Assembly: GCF_004137085.1 (NCBI RefSeq)
Contig: NZ_QYBC01000003.1
Coordinates: 124,001-188,000 of the forward strand
Source: Lichenibacterium ramalinae
GTDB lineage: Bacteria; Pseudomonadota; Alphaproteobacteria; Rhizobiales; Beijerinckiaceae
Length of the DNA: 64,000 nt
Reading direction: 5' to 3'
Of this stretch, positions 27,439 through 39,069 are shown piece by piece; position 1 is the stretch's first letter; each line of letters opens with the position of its first letter. The notes below the pieces were generated by a model, which saw only the letters and a list, made by a program, of their open reading frames with translations, ran no database searches and was not told the DNA's origin. A program made the translations under genes and the position numbers.

Positions 27439-27466
27439 CGCGATCAGGTGAATCGACCTGATCGCG
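27439..27466. terminator. Perfect 11-bp hairpin between treZ and the epimerase gene
   Basis: CGCGATCAGGT (27439-27449) and ACCTGATCGCG (27456-27466) enclose a 6-base loop, 8 bases past the treZ stop. It is probably the treZ terminator on the minus strand. The same element sits ~100 bases upstream of the epimerase start and could instead be an operator. Confidence 0.55.
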
Positions 27467-27473
27467 GACTGCT

Positions 27474-29372
27474 TCAGGCCGTCGCGCCGGGCCCCGCACC
27501 GTCACCGAGGGGCGTGCCCTTCAGCACCAGCGCGGTGTTGGCGGGCAGGTGCCACCCCTTGGCGGTCTCGAACACGGCCGTGCCGGTGCCGCCGTAGTCG
27601 GGCTCCTCGCTCGACCACAGCACCTCCCAGCGGCGGCCGCGCGGGGGCGCCACCAGCGGCTCGGGGAAGCTCTTGCGGTCGATGTCGCGCCCGAGGTTGA
27701 CGATGAGCAGCCGGTCGTCGCCCTCGGCCTCGAAGAAGCGCAGCACGAAGGCGTCCGGCCCGATCACGGCGCCGTCGGCGGCCGGGCGGCGGTGGGCGCT
27801 GAAGGCGGGGTCGCTGCGGCGCAGCGCCAGCAGGTCGCGGTGCAGCGCCAGGATGGGGGCATTGCGCTCCGCCTCGGCCCAGTCGAGCTTGCAGCGGGTG
27901 AACGTGTCCTCGGCCTCGGGGTCGGCGAGCTGCTTTTGGCCGGACTCCGTCGCCATGCTGGGGAAGTTGGCCATGTAGGCGTGGCGGCCCTCGCGCACCA
28001 GCTTGGCGAGCTCCGGCCGGTGGTCGGCGAAGTACAGGAACGGGCTCGAGGCCCAGAACTCCTGTCCCTGAAACAGCATGGGGGTGCCGGGCATCAACAG
28101 CGACAGCGCCGTCAGCGCCCGGGCGCGGGGATGGCTGGTCAACTGGTGCAGGCGCCAGCCGCGGGCCGCATTGGCCACCTGGTCGTGGTTCTGCACGAAG
28201 GTCACGAAGGCGTCGGGCGACAGGTCCAGCGCCAGCATGCCGCGCGGCCCGTTGTGGCCGCCATAGGTCTGGCCCTGGAACAGGTAGCCGTATTTGGCGG
28301 CCGAGATGAACTCCTGCGGCGTGCCTTCGAAGTCCGCGTAGTAGAACTCGTTGCGTCCCGTCGCCGCCACCATGGCGGAATGGTGCAGGTCGTCGTTCCA
28401 CACGCCGTCGAGCCCGGCGCCGCCCCGGTCCAGCGGGCGCACGAGGTCGGAATCCTGCGGTTCGTTCTCCGCCACGATGATGATGTCGCGGCCCGCCGCC
28501 GCCGCCCGCGCCGCCCGCCCCAGCGCCGCCACGACGTAATCGTCCGAGTCGTCGTAGATGTTCTGGGTGGCGTCGAGCCGCAGCCCGTCGAAGTGGTATT
28601 CGGCGATCCAATAGGCGGCGTTGGAGATGGCGAGGTCGCGCATGCCGATGGCGTTCGGCCCGTCGTAGTTCAACGCTTCGCCCCACTCGGTCGAGTGAAG
28701 GTCGTTGAAATAGTCCTTGGCGAAGGCTTTGAGGAAGTTCCCGTCGGGGCCGATGTGGTTGTAGACGACGTCGAGGATCACGCCGAGGCCGAGCGCGTGG
28801 GCGCGGTCGATGAAGGCGCGCAGGTCGTCCGGCCGGCCGTAGAGGTGGGTCGGGGCGAAAAGGTCGACGCCGTCGTAGCCCCAGCCGAAGCGGCCGGGAA
28901 ACTCGTTCACCGGCATCATGTTGACCACGGTGACGCCGAGGTCCTTGAGGAAGGGCAGTTTTTCAGCCGCGGCCGCCCAGGTGCCCTCCGGCGTGAAGGT
29001 GCCGACATGCATCTCGTAGAGCACCTGGCCGGCGATGGTAACGCCCTTCCAGGCGCCGTCCGTCCAGGCGAAGGCACCCGGATCCACGACCTCGGATGCC
29101 CCCATGGGCCGCTCGGGCTGCGACCGCGAGGCGGGGTCGGGGTAGAGGGTCGCGTCCGCACCAAGCCGGTAATGGTAGCGGGCGCCGGCCCCGCCGCCGG
29201 GCACCAGCACGGCGTGATAGCCGTCCGCATCCGGTGCCAGGCGATGTTCGCCCCCGCCCTCCAGCACCAGCGTCACGTCGTCGTGGTCGGGCGCCCAGAC
29301 GCGGAACGATACTCCGCCTTCGAGGATCTCCGCGCCCATGGGGAAGCGTCGCGCTGCTGGCCGTGTCGTCAT
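27474..29372 (-). CDS. treZ: Malto-oligosyltrehalose trehalohydrolase
   Basis: The product is 632 residues from ATG 29372. The in-frame ATG at 29339 is an alternative; the longer frame to 29720 is non-coding. An N-terminal CBM48-like domain (GVSFRVWAPDHDDVTLVLEG) precedes the GH13 barrel: VILDVVYNHIG, DGLRLDATQNIYDDS with the nucleophile Asp, IIIVAENEPQDS with the acid Glu, and FVQNHDQVANAARG. The TreZ-type EMHVGTFTPEGT is present. It releases trehalose from maltooligosyl-trehalose. No treY lies adjacent, so the partner must be elsewhere. Confidence 0.93.
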   Translation of the reverse strand: MTTRPAARRFPMGAEILEGGVSFRVWAPDHDDVTLVLEGGGEHRLAPDADGYHAVLVPGGGAGARYHYRLGADATLYPDPASRSQPERPMGASEVVDPGAFAWTDGAWKGVTIAGQVLYEMHVGTFTPEGTWAAAAEKLPFLKDLGVTVVNMMPVNEFPGRFGWGYDGVDLFAPTHLYGRPDDLRAFIDRAHALGLGVILDVVYNHIGPDGNFLKAFAKDYFNDLHSTEWGEALNYDGPNAIGMRDLAISNAAYWIAEYHFDGLRLDATQNIYDDSDDYVVAALGRAARAAAAGRDIIIVAENEPQDSDLVRPLDRGGAGLDGVWNDDLHHSAMVAATGRNEFYYADFEGTPQEFISAAKYGYLFQGQTYGGHNGPRGMLALDLSPDAFVTFVQNHDQVANAARGWRLHQLTSHPRARALTALSLLMPGTPMLFQGQEFWASSPFLYFADHRPELAKLVREGRHAYMANFPSMATESGQKQLADPEAEDTFTRCKLDWAEAERNAPILALHRDLLALRRSDPAFSAHRRPAADGAVIGPDAFVLRFFEAEGDDRLLIVNLGRDIDRKSFPEPLVAPPRGRRWEVLWSSEEPDYGGTGTAVFETAKGWHLPANTALVLKGTPLGDGAGPGATA

Positions 29373-29509
29373 GCCTGGTGATCCTCGCCGGCTCCCGTGG
29401 CGGGGCCGGCACGACAACGGCCCGGGCGGCCGGCGGTTCAGCGCATGGTGCGCCTGCGACGCGCGACGCGCCTCTGTTCGGGCGGGATCGTCGGACGACC
29501 GTCGCCGTT

Positions 29510-29673
29510 TCGGCTCCGGCGCATCCGGCCTTCGTGACCCATCTCCCGTTCCTGGTGGCCCGATTGGCGGACAGCGGCTGCCGACCTGTCGACGACCAGC
29601 CCCTCGCCGGCTACGAGCGCTTCGGTGTCGACGACCCATTCGGCAACCGCATCGAACTGATGCGGCCCGCTGC
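29510..29673 (+). pseudogene. Remnant of a VOC/glyoxalase-family gene (C-terminal part only)
   Basis: In frame 2 a short run, HPAFVTHLPFLVARLADSGC, then a gap, then YERFGVDDPFGNRIELM, matches the C-terminal half of VOC-superfamily proteins (including the metal-ligand Glu before LMRP). The N-terminal half, a ribosome site and a start codon are missing, since upstream DNA is the 5' side of treZ. It is best read as a decayed fragment in the 484-bp gap between treZ and the arabinofuranosidase. Confidence 0.55.
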
Positions 29674-29856
29674 GGACGGGGCCGCCGTCCGGCACCCTCG
29701 AGGCCGTTCGGCCCGGGCAATGCCGGGCGTCAGGGCGACGACCTGCACCAGGGTGCTGGCCGGGCGGATGGGGCCGAAGACGTCGCCAGCGCCGAATCGG
29801 GCGCAGTGTCATCGGCTGGAGACCGCCAAGGCGGCCTCAAGAAGGCCGATGTTGTC

Positions 29857-31407
29857 CTAAGGATGGGCGTGCTGTCCGGGCCCCGGCTGCGTGGTCCGGA
29901 CCTGCTGGAGCACCAGGACGTTCCAGGACAACGGTTTGAGGCTCGCCCGCAGCGTCGTGCCCGAAACCTGGACCTCGTCGTTGCGCAGGGGGACGACCGT
30001 GTCCGGTGCCGCCTTGGAGTTGGTGGCTTTGAGGTTCGCGTGGTGGAGTTCGAGCGCTTCCACGAGTTCGATCCGTGCATCGAAGCCATGGAGGTCCACG
30101 TCGACCTCGATCGTCTCGGTCGGCGAGCGGTTCAGCGAGAAGATCGACAGGCGACCCGTCGCGGGGTCCTCCGTCACCGAGGCGAGAAGCAGCGGCATGT
30201 CTTGGATCGTCTTGGTCGCCACGGTCGGCGTCTCGATCTTGGTCTGCAGCACGCGCCCTTGGCCGTGGCGCGCCGCGAGCGCGAAGGGGTGGAAGATGGT
30301 CTGCCGCCACGCGGGGCCGCCTGTCTCGGTCATGATGGGCCCGATGGCGTTGACGAGTTGCGCCAGGCAGGCACATTTCACCCGATCGGCGTTGTTCATC
30401 AAGGTGATCAGGGCGCCGCCGACGATCAGGGCGTCCTCCATGTTGTAGACTTCTTCCAGCAACGCGGGCGCGACGGGCCAGCCGGGCTTGCGCATGTGCT
30501 CGATCGTGTTGGCTTTATACCAGACGTTCCACTCGTCGAAGCTCAGCATGATGCGCTTGGACGAGCGGCGCTTCGCCGCCACGGCGTCGCAGATCGACGC
30601 CACCTCCTTGATGAAGAGGTCCATCCTGTCGATGACGCCGAAATACTCGTCGATCTCGTCCGCCTTGTTGGCGAAATAGGTGTGCAGCGAGACGACGTCG
30701 ACCTCCTCGAAGCAGCGGTCGAGCACCTCGTATTCCCAGGCGCCGTAGGTCGGCATCTGGCGGTGCGACGAGCCGCAGGCGGACAGGACCAGGGTCGGGT
30801 CGATCCAGCGCATTGCCTTGGCGGTCTCGTGCGCCAGGCGGCCGTATTCCGCCGCCGTCTTGGCGCCGATCTGCCAGGGGCCGTCCATCTCGTTGCCGAG
30901 ACACCAGAACTTCACGTCGTGCGGCGCCTCGTAGCCGTGGCTGCGGCGCAATTCGGCGAAGTGGCTGCCGCCCGGGTGGTTGCAATATTCGAGGTACTGG
31001 CGGGCTTCGTCCATGCCGCGCGTGCCGAGGTTGACGCCGAGCATGGGCTCGACGCCCGCGGCCTTGCACCAATCGATGAACTCGTTGGTGCCGAAGCGGT
31101 TCGTCTCGGTGGAGAACCAGGCGAGATCGAGCTTCGTCGGCCGCTCCGCCACGGGCCCGACGCCGTCCTCCCAATCATAGCCCGACATGAAGTTCCCGCC
31201 CGGGTAGCGGATGATCGTGGCGCCGAGTTCCCGGGTGAGTTCCATCACGTCGCCGCGGAAGCCGCGCTCGTCCGCGGTGGCGTGTCCGGGCTCGAAGATC
31301 CCGCCGTAGACGCAGCGCCCGAGATGCTCGACGAAAGCACCGAAGACCCGGCGGTCGAGGTCGGACAGCACGAAGTCGAGGTCGACGGTGATTCTGGCAC
31401 GGATCAT
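29857..31407 (-). CDS. abfA: Alpha-L-arabinofuranosidase (GH51)
   Basis: The product is 516 residues from ATG 31407; the frame runs on upstream but only as antisense noise. It begins VFGAFVEHLGRCVYGGIFEP and has IIRYPGGNFMSGYDWEDG, CLGNEMDGPWQIG (acid/base Glu) and LSFDEWNVWYK (nucleophile Glu), the GH51 pattern. The C-terminal beta domain ends SWNVLVLQQV. It has no signal peptide, so it acts in the cytoplasm on short arabinosides brought in by the ABC permeases encoded just upstream. Confidence 0.95.
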   Translation of the reverse strand: MIRARITVDLDFVLSDLDRRVFGAFVEHLGRCVYGGIFEPGHATADERGFRGDVMELTRELGATIIRYPGGNFMSGYDWEDGVGPVAERPTKLDLAWFSTETNRFGTNEFIDWCKAAGVEPMLGVNLGTRGMDEARQYLEYCNHPGGSHFAELRRSHGYEAPHDVKFWCLGNEMDGPWQIGAKTAAEYGRLAHETAKAMRWIDPTLVLSACGSSHRQMPTYGAWEYEVLDRCFEEVDVVSLHTYFANKADEIDEYFGVIDRMDLFIKEVASICDAVAAKRRSSKRIMLSFDEWNVWYKANTIEHMRKPGWPVAPALLEEVYNMEDALIVGGALITLMNNADRVKCACLAQLVNAIGPIMTETGGPAWRQTIFHPFALAARHGQGRVLQTKIETPTVATKTIQDMPLLLASVTEDPATGRLSIFSLNRSPTETIEVDVDLHGFDARIELVEALELHHANLKATNSKAAPDTVVPLRNDEVQVSGTTLRASLKPLSWNVLVLQQVRTTQPGPGQHAHP

Positions 31408-31433
31408 GGGACGGTTCCGATCGGAGAAGAATT

Positions 31434-32255
31434 TCAGCCCTTGATGCCCGCCGAAAGCATCAGGGCCTCGGTGACGCGGCGCTGGAACAGGAGGTAGGCG
31501 ACCGCGACCGGCAGGGCCGCGATGACGGCCCCGGCGAGATTGCGGGCGTATTGGACGCCGAAGTTGTCGTGCACCTGGGTGATGCCGACCGTGACGGTCA
31601 TACTGTCGTTGGAATTCGCCACGAGGAACGGCCACAGGAAGTTGTTCCAGGCCCCGATGAAAGTGATGATGGCGAGCGCGGTCGTCACGCCCCAGTTCAT
31701 CGGCATGTACACGCGGGCGAAGATCTGGATCTCGTTGGCGCCGTCGAGCAAGGCCGCCTCGCGGAACTCCTTTTGAATTTGGTCGAAGAACTGCTTGTAG
31801 ATGATCACCGTCACGGGAACGATGAGCTGAGGCAGGATGACGCCGAGCCAGCTGTCGATGAGGCCGAAGTCGCTCATCAGGACGAAATGCGTGACGATCA
31901 TCGCCTGGATCGGCACCATGAAACTGGCGAGGATGGTGGCGTAGAGCAGGGCTCGTCCCGGAAAGCGGAGCTGGGACAGAGCATAGCCGCAGCACGAGCT
32001 GAGGCCGATGACCGCCAGGGTGATGATCGCCGACGTCCCGGTCGAATTGATGTACCAGCGCAGGATGGCGGTGTGGCGGAACACGTAGGCATAGGAGCCC
32101 AGCGACCAGGTGTGGGGCAGCAGAGCCAGGCCGGGCTGCACCACCTCGTCCTCCGGCTTGAGCGACGTCACCACCGCCCAGTACAGCGGGAAGAACCAGA
32201 AGCCGGCCGCGGTGAGGGTGAGGGCCGTGAGGAGGAAAGGCCGGATCCGCCTCAT
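31434..32255 (-). CDS. Carbohydrate ABC transporter permease (MalG/AraQ type)
   Basis: The product is 273 residues from ATG 32255, overlapping the previous permease gene by four bases. It has six predicted membrane segments and the EAA loop EFREAALLDGANEIQIFARV. The end is LFQRRVTEALMLSAGIKG, as in MalG-type proteins. It is the second permease of the arabinoside importer. Confidence 0.93.
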   Translation of the reverse strand: MRRIRPFLLTALTLTAAGFWFFPLYWAVVTSLKPEDEVVQPGLALLPHTWSLGSYAYVFRHTAILRWYINSTGTSAIITLAVIGLSSCCGYALSQLRFPGRALLYATILASFMVPIQAMIVTHFVLMSDFGLIDSWLGVILPQLIVPVTVIIYKQFFDQIQKEFREAALLDGANEIQIFARVYMPMNWGVTTALAIITFIGAWNNFLWPFLVANSNDSMTVTVGITQVHDNFGVQYARNLAGAVIAALPVAVAYLLFQRRVTEALMLSAGIKG

Positions 32256-33130
32256 GCCGGCCGCGCCCGCACGGCCTGGAACTGCAGCGTCGACAGGGCC
32301 GCGATGACGGCGAAGAGCACGACCGCCACGGTCGCGCCGTAGCCGCCATGGTTGCTCTGAAACGCCTGCCTGTAGATGTACTGCACGACCACATAGGTCG
32401 AGTTGAACGGGCCGCCCTGCGTCATGAGGTAGATCTGATCGAAGATCTTCAGCTGCAGGATCAGTTGAATGGTCAGGACCAGCGCGGTGACGGGCCAGAT
32501 CAGGGGCCAGACGATGTGGCGGAAGCGCGCGGAGCCGCGGGCACCGTCGAGCGCTGCGGCGTCGAGGACGTCCTGGCTGATGTTGCGCAGGCCCGCGACG
32601 AAGAGCAGGACGTTGAAGCCGTTGGTCCACCAGATGGTGATGAAGGCGACGCTCGGCATCGCCCAGAGTGGGTCCGCCCACATGGCGACTGGGTGGCCGA
32701 TGATGAGCCGCACCGGATATTGCACGATGCCGAACTGAGGATCGAGCATCCACTCCCAGATGCGGTACACCACCGAAACCGGCAGCACGTAAGGCAGGAA
32801 GAAGGCGGCGAGCGCGATGCGCTGCAGCGCTCCCCTGAGGCGCAGGACGCCCATGGCGATCAGGAGGCCGAGCAGCGTGGTGGGGACGACGGTGAGGGCC
32901 ACGAAGTAGAAGGTGTGACCGACCGATTTCAGGAACAGCGCGTCTCGCCCGAGCCGGAAGTAGTTGTTCAAACCGACCCACCCGCCGTCGCCCACGAGCG
33001 GCGCGTCGGTGAAGCTCATCAACACCATCCTCGCCGTAGGATAGACGAACAGCACAAGATAGGCGGCCACGAAGGGGCCCGTGAAGATCAGGGCGTCCCG
33101 AACCTGGCCGCGTCTGCGGGGAGCTGGCAT
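32252..33130 (-). CDS. Carbohydrate ABC transporter permease (MalF/AraP type)
   Basis: The product has 292 residues. It has six membrane segments starting with IFTGPFVAAYLVLFVYPTAR and an EAA loop DVLDAAALDGARGSARFRHI. It pairs with the overlapping downstream permease. No ATPase gene is in this operon, so a shared MsmK/UgpC-type ATPase encoded elsewhere is expected. Confidence 0.93.
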   Translation of the reverse strand: MPAPRRRGQVRDALIFTGPFVAAYLVLFVYPTARMVLMSFTDAPLVGDGGWVGLNNYFRLGRDALFLKSVGHTFYFVALTVVPTTLLGLLIAMGVLRLRGALQRIALAAFFLPYVLPVSVVYRIWEWMLDPQFGIVQYPVRLIIGHPVAMWADPLWAMPSVAFITIWWTNGFNVLLFVAGLRNISQDVLDAAALDGARGSARFRHIVWPLIWPVTALVLTIQLILQLKIFDQIYLMTQGGPFNSTYVVVQYIYRQAFQSNHGGYGATVAVVLFAVIAALSTLQFQAVRARPA

Positions 33131-33208
33131 CGGATTCTGTCCGAGATCGGAGGAGCGGAGGAGCGGAGGAGCGCCGGGGCGGGTCGCCGACCGGCGCGCC
33201 GGGGCGGG

Positions 33209-34498
33209 CTACTGCAGCGCGTCCTGGATCTGATCGCGGGTCTGAGCGATCGCGCTCTTGGCATCGAGCTGCCCGTTGACGGCCGGCTCCATGAAGTTCG
33301 TGGCTGCGTCGTAGGTGGGGGATGCCACGCCCGTGACGGTGGATTTCGGGTCGAACTCCGCCGTTCTGGCCAGCCCCGCATAATCGGCGTTGGGCTTGAG
33401 CGCGAGGAAGGCCGGACCGTCGGTCACCGGCCTGTAGGCCGGGATGTGGCCGGCCGACGCCCAGTCGATGCCGTGCCGGTCCATCCAGGCGATCACCGTC
33501 ATGACGGCCTTCATGGTCTCGGGGGAGACGGCGTTGCCCTTGCGGGCCGGGACCGCGAAGGCGTGGCTGTCGGCCCAGGTCGCGGGGCGGTCGAACAGTG
33601 TCGGGAACTGCACCGCGCCCCACGCGAAGCCGAGCTTGTCGGCCTTGGCGAGGTCGACCATCGTCGGCACCTCCCAGACGCCGTTGACGTGCATCGCGGC
33701 CTTGCCGGACGTGAAGAGCGCCAGCGAGGCCGGATAGCTCGTCGCCTTCGGAGCCCAGCCCCGCCCCACCCAGTCGGCGATGGCACCGAGCGCCGTCTCG
33801 GCCTTGGTGCCGTTCTCGCCCTCGAGGACCTTGCCGTCCTTCAGGAACGTGCCGCTCTGCTGCTTGAGCAGCGTATAGAAGATCCGCCACACCGAACTGC
33901 CGTCCGGCTGGCCGTCGTGGATCGAAAGACCGTATCGGCCGCTCGCGGGGTCGGTCAGCTTCGCGAGGGCGGCGTCGAAGTTTGTCAGCCCGTCCAGGCC
34001 CTTGGGCCTGCCGTCGTCGCCGAGTAGCCCGGCTTTCTTCAACAGGTCTTTGTTGTAGTAGAGGATGATCGAGTGGATATCGAGTGGCACGGCATACAGC
34101 TTGCCGTCGACATGCGCGGCGTCCCAATCCGACGGGACATAGTCTTTCGCGGCCAGCCCCACACTGCTCAACTCGGCGTCCGAGAACGGTCTCAGCGACC
34201 CGGTCGAGACGCCGAGTGGGATGCGCGACAGAGCGTAGGTCATGATGTCCGGACCCTGCCCGATCGCCGCGGCGGTCTGTACCTTCGTGTAGAAGGGGAT
34301 GCCCCATTCGAGCGTCGTGGCATCGATCTCGATGTCGGGATTGTCCTTCTCGAAGGCCTGGATCATGGCCTTCATGCGCAGGCCGTCGCCGCCGGACAGG
34401 AAGTCCCACCACGTTACCTTGGTCTTGGCTTCTGCCCCTGCGCCGAGCGCGAGCATTGCCAAGGCCGACGCGGCCGCCGCGCGTGTCCATCTTGCCAT
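33209..34498 (-). CDS. Extracellular solute-binding protein (family 1) of the arabinoside importer
   Basis: The product is 429 residues from ATG 34498 behind GGGAGA. It has a signal peptide (AAAASALAMLALGAGAEA) and the family-1 SBP layout: VTWWDFLSGGDGLRMKAMI, GPDIMTYALSRIPLGV, AVPLDIHSIILYYNKDLLKKAG, FTSGKAAMHVNGVWE. It is first in the operon SBP-permease-permease-GH51, divergent from a FadR-type regulator. The periplasmic ligand is inferred to be an arabinose-containing oligosaccharide from the GH51 neighbour. Confidence 0.92.
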   Translation of the reverse strand: MARWTRAAAASALAMLALGAGAEAKTKVTWWDFLSGGDGLRMKAMIQAFEKDNPDIEIDATTLEWGIPFYTKVQTAAAIGQGPDIMTYALSRIPLGVSTGSLRPFSDAELSSVGLAAKDYVPSDWDAAHVDGKLYAVPLDIHSIILYYNKDLLKKAGLLGDDGRPKGLDGLTNFDAALAKLTDPASGRYGLSIHDGQPDGSSVWRIFYTLLKQQSGTFLKDGKVLEGENGTKAETALGAIADWVGRGWAPKATSYPASLALFTSGKAAMHVNGVWEVPTMVDLAKADKLGFAWGAVQFPTLFDRPATWADSHAFAVPARKGNAVSPETMKAVMTVIAWMDRHGIDWASAGHIPAYRPVTDGPAFLALKPNADYAGLARTAEFDPKSTVTGVASPTYDAATNFMEPAVNGQLDAKSAIAQTRDQIQDALQ

Positions 34499-34584
34499 AG
34501 CGTTTCTCCCGACACCGATCCGGCCCTGGGATGGCCGCGCCCGCCCAGCTCGCCTACCCGAGGCAGGCTGCGAGGCCGTGTCTT

Positions 34585-34600
34585 TCATATTATGTTATGA
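34585..34600. promoter_or_regulatory. Candidate operator between the arabinoside operon and its regulator
   Basis: TCATA-TTATGT-TATGA is a perfect 5-bp inverted repeat with a 6-base centre in an AT-rich patch of the divergent intergenic region. Its position 86-102 bases from the two starts suits a GntR/FadR-type operator. Confidence 0.4.
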
Positions 34601-34686
34601 TGGATATTCTGTCGGCCGACTTTGGCCTTGTCAATCCGGTTTTCAGCCACCGATAGCAATTACCAGCGAAGGAAGGACGGCCCGGG

Positions 34687-35415
34687 ATGTTCGAACGCGA
34701 GCTGATTCCCATCGGGACCATGTCGGCCCAGATCGCCGCCCTGCTCGGCGCCCGCATCGTCGGTGGTGAGTTCCGGCCCGGCGACACGCTGCCGGTCGAG
34801 GCGGAACTGTGCCGCGCCTACGGCGTGAGCCGCACGGTGGTGCGCGAGGCGGTCAAGAATCTCTCGGCCAAACGGCTCATCGAGGTGTCGCCCAAGGTCG
34901 GCACCCGCGTGCTGCCGTTCGCGGAGTGGAGCCTGCTCGACCGCGACGTGCTCACCTGGCGGTTGTCGGCCCAGTTCGACGCCAAGATCGTCGCCGACAT
35001 CTTCGAGATGCGCCTGTGCCTCGAGCCTCGTGCCTCCCACCTGGCGGCTCGCGACGGTACCGCGGAGGATTTCGCCGCCGTGGAGTACCATTACCGCGAA
35101 CTGGCTCAGGCCTTCGAAACCAACCTCGCCATCGAGGCGACCGCGCAGGCCGAACTCGCCTTCCACCTCGCCGTGATCCAGGCCTCGCACAACGGGCTCT
35201 TCGTCACGGTCGGCAGCACGCTGAAATCCGCCTTGCGGGTGTCGTCGCAGATGCTGCAGCGCCATGCGATCCGCCCGGCCGAGAGCCTCGCGGCCCACGA
35301 CGCCGTCAGGGCCGCCATCCTGGCGCGGGATCCCGAGCGCGCGTCGCGCGCCATGGAGCGGCTGCTCCGGGCCGCGCGGGACCGCCTGCTGCCCCTGGCG
35401 GTGCCGATCGCCTGA
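34687..35415 (+). CDS. FadR/GntR-family transcriptional regulator (FCD domain)
   Basis: The product has 242 residues. The N-terminal winged helix-turn-helix includes FRPGDTLPVEAELCRAYGVS and RTVVREAVKNLSAKRLIE. The C-terminal all-helical FCD domain has DIFEMRLCLEPRASHLAA, FHLAVIQASHNGL and a His-containing metal site (ESLAAHDAVRAAIL). It is divergently transcribed from the arabinofuranosidase/ABC operon and probably controls it, with a sugar acid or sugar as effector. Confidence 0.92.
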   Translation: MFERELIPIGTMSAQIAALLGARIVGGEFRPGDTLPVEAELCRAYGVSRTVVREAVKNLSAKRLIEVSPKVGTRVLPFAEWSLLDRDVLTWRLSAQFDAKIVADIFEMRLCLEPRASHLAARDGTAEDFAAVEYHYRELAQAFETNLAIEATAQAELAFHLAVIQASHNGLFVTVGSTLKSALRVSSQMLQRHAIRPAESLAAHDAVRAAILARDPERASRAMERLLRAARDRLLPLAVPIA

Positions 35416-35486
35416 GCGCGACGCGAGCCGGCGGTGCGCCGGCGCGCGATGAACCCCCCGTTGATCTCCCCCACGCCCCGTCCTAG

Positions 35487-37756
<2,270 letters not shown>

Positions 37757-37757
37757 C

Positions 37758-39065
37758 ATGGCGACCCGCAGCGTCAAGCTCCCCGACATCGGCGAGGGCG
37801 TGGCCGAGGCCGAGGTCGTCGAATGGCACGTCAAGGTCGGCGACGCCGTGCGCGAGGACCAGGTGCTGGCCGCCGTGATGACCGACAAGGCGACGGTCGA
37901 GATCCCGTCACCCGCCGACGGCACCGTCACGGCGCTCGGCGTCGCGGCCGGCACCGTGCTGGCGGTGGGCTCCGAACTGGTGCGGCTGGAGGTGGGGGGC
38001 GGCACGCCCGAGGCTCCCAACGAGCCCGTCGCCGACGGGCTCGCCGCGCCCGAGGCCCCGCCGCCGCCGCGCCCGCCCGAGGCGCCGGTCCTGGCGCCCG
38101 CCGAAGTGCCGCCCCGCCCCCTGCCGTCGCCGCCCCCAAGCCTGCGGGGGCCTCCGCCCCGGCCGGTGCCGGCCGGGATGGCGCGCGCGGCCGGCGAGAA
38201 GCCCCTGGCCGCGCCGGCCGTGCGGCGCCGGGCGCTGGAGGCGGGGATCGACCTGCGCCAGGTCCGCGGCACCGGCCCGGCGGGCCGCATCACCCACGAC
38301 GACCTCGACGCCGTCGCGCGCGCCGACGCCGCCCCGACCCCGGCGGCCGGGTCGCGGGAGCGGACCGGCGTCGAGGACGTCGCCGTGAGGGGGCTGCGCC
38401 GCCGCATCGCCAGGGCCATGGCGGAGTCGACCCGCCGGGTCGCGCATTTCTCCTACGTCGAGGAGGTCGACGTGACGGCGCTGGAAGAGCTGAGGGCGGC
38501 GCTGAACCGGCGCCACGGCGCGGCGCGGCCGAAGCTGACCCTCATCCCCTTCCTGGTCCAGGCCCTGGTGCGCGCCCTGCCGGATTTCCCCGGCCTCAAC
38601 GCCCATTACGACGACGAGGCCGAGGTGGTGCATCGCTTCGGCGCCGTCCACGTCGGCATCGCGGCGCAGACGGCCGGCGGCCTCGTGGTGCCGGTGCTGC
38701 GCCACGCCGAGGCGCGCGACCTGTGGAACTGCGCCGCCGAGGTCCGCCGCCTCGCCGAAGCCGCCCGCGACGGCACGGCGGCGCGCGACGAGCTTTCGGG
38801 TTCGACCATTACGGTGACGTCGCTCGGCGCGCTCGGCGGCATCGCGTCGACGCCGGTCGTCAACCGGCCCGAGGTCGCCATCGTGGGCGTGAACCGGCAG
38901 GTGATGCGGCCCATGTGGATCGGCGGGGGCGTGGTGCCGCGGCTGATGATGAACCTGTCCTCCTCCTTCGACCACCGCGTGGTCGACGGCCACGAGGCCG
39001 CCTCCTTCATCCAGGCCGTGAAGGCGCTGCTGGAAACCCCGGCCCTGCTCTTCATGGAGGCGTGA
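37758..39065 (+). CDS. bkdB: Dihydrolipoamide acyltransferase E2 of branched-chain 2-oxoacid dehydrogenase
   Basis: The product has 435 residues. It has one lipoyl domain (residues ~3-78, lipoyl Lys in [12 protein letters not shown]) and a Pro/Ala-rich linker. The peripheral subunit-binding domain ([20 protein letters not shown]) follows, then the catalytic core ending with [15 protein letters not shown], whose His and Asp are the acyltransferase residues. The ATG sits two bases after the E1 beta stop with GGAGG overlapping that gene's end. Confidence 0.95.
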   Translation: MATRSVKLPDIGEGVAEAEVVEWHVKVGDAVREDQVLAAVMTDKATVEIPSPADGTVTALGVAAGTVLAVGSELVRLEVGGGTPEAPNEPVADGLAAPEAPPPPRPPEAPVLAPAEVPPRPLPSPPPSLRGPPPRPVPAGMARAAGEKPLAAPAVRRRALEAGIDLRQVRGTGPAGRITHDDLDAVARADAAPTPAAGSRERTGVEDVAVRGLRRRIARAMAESTRRVAHFSYVEEVDVTALEELRAALNRRHGAARPKLTLIPFLVQALVRALPDFPGLNAHYDDEAEVVHRFGAVHVGIAAQTAGGLVVPVLRHAEARDLWNCAAEVRRLAEAARDGTAARDELSGSTITVTSLGALGGIASTPVVNRPEVAIVGVNRQVMRPMWIGGGVVPRLMMNLSSSFDHRVVDGHEAASFIQAVKALLETPALLFMEA

Positions 39066-39069
39066 CGCC

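Noticed and set aside
27549-29381. 610-codon plus-strand frame antisense to treZ
   Set aside because: It is the shadow of a well-conserved GH13 gene on the other strand.
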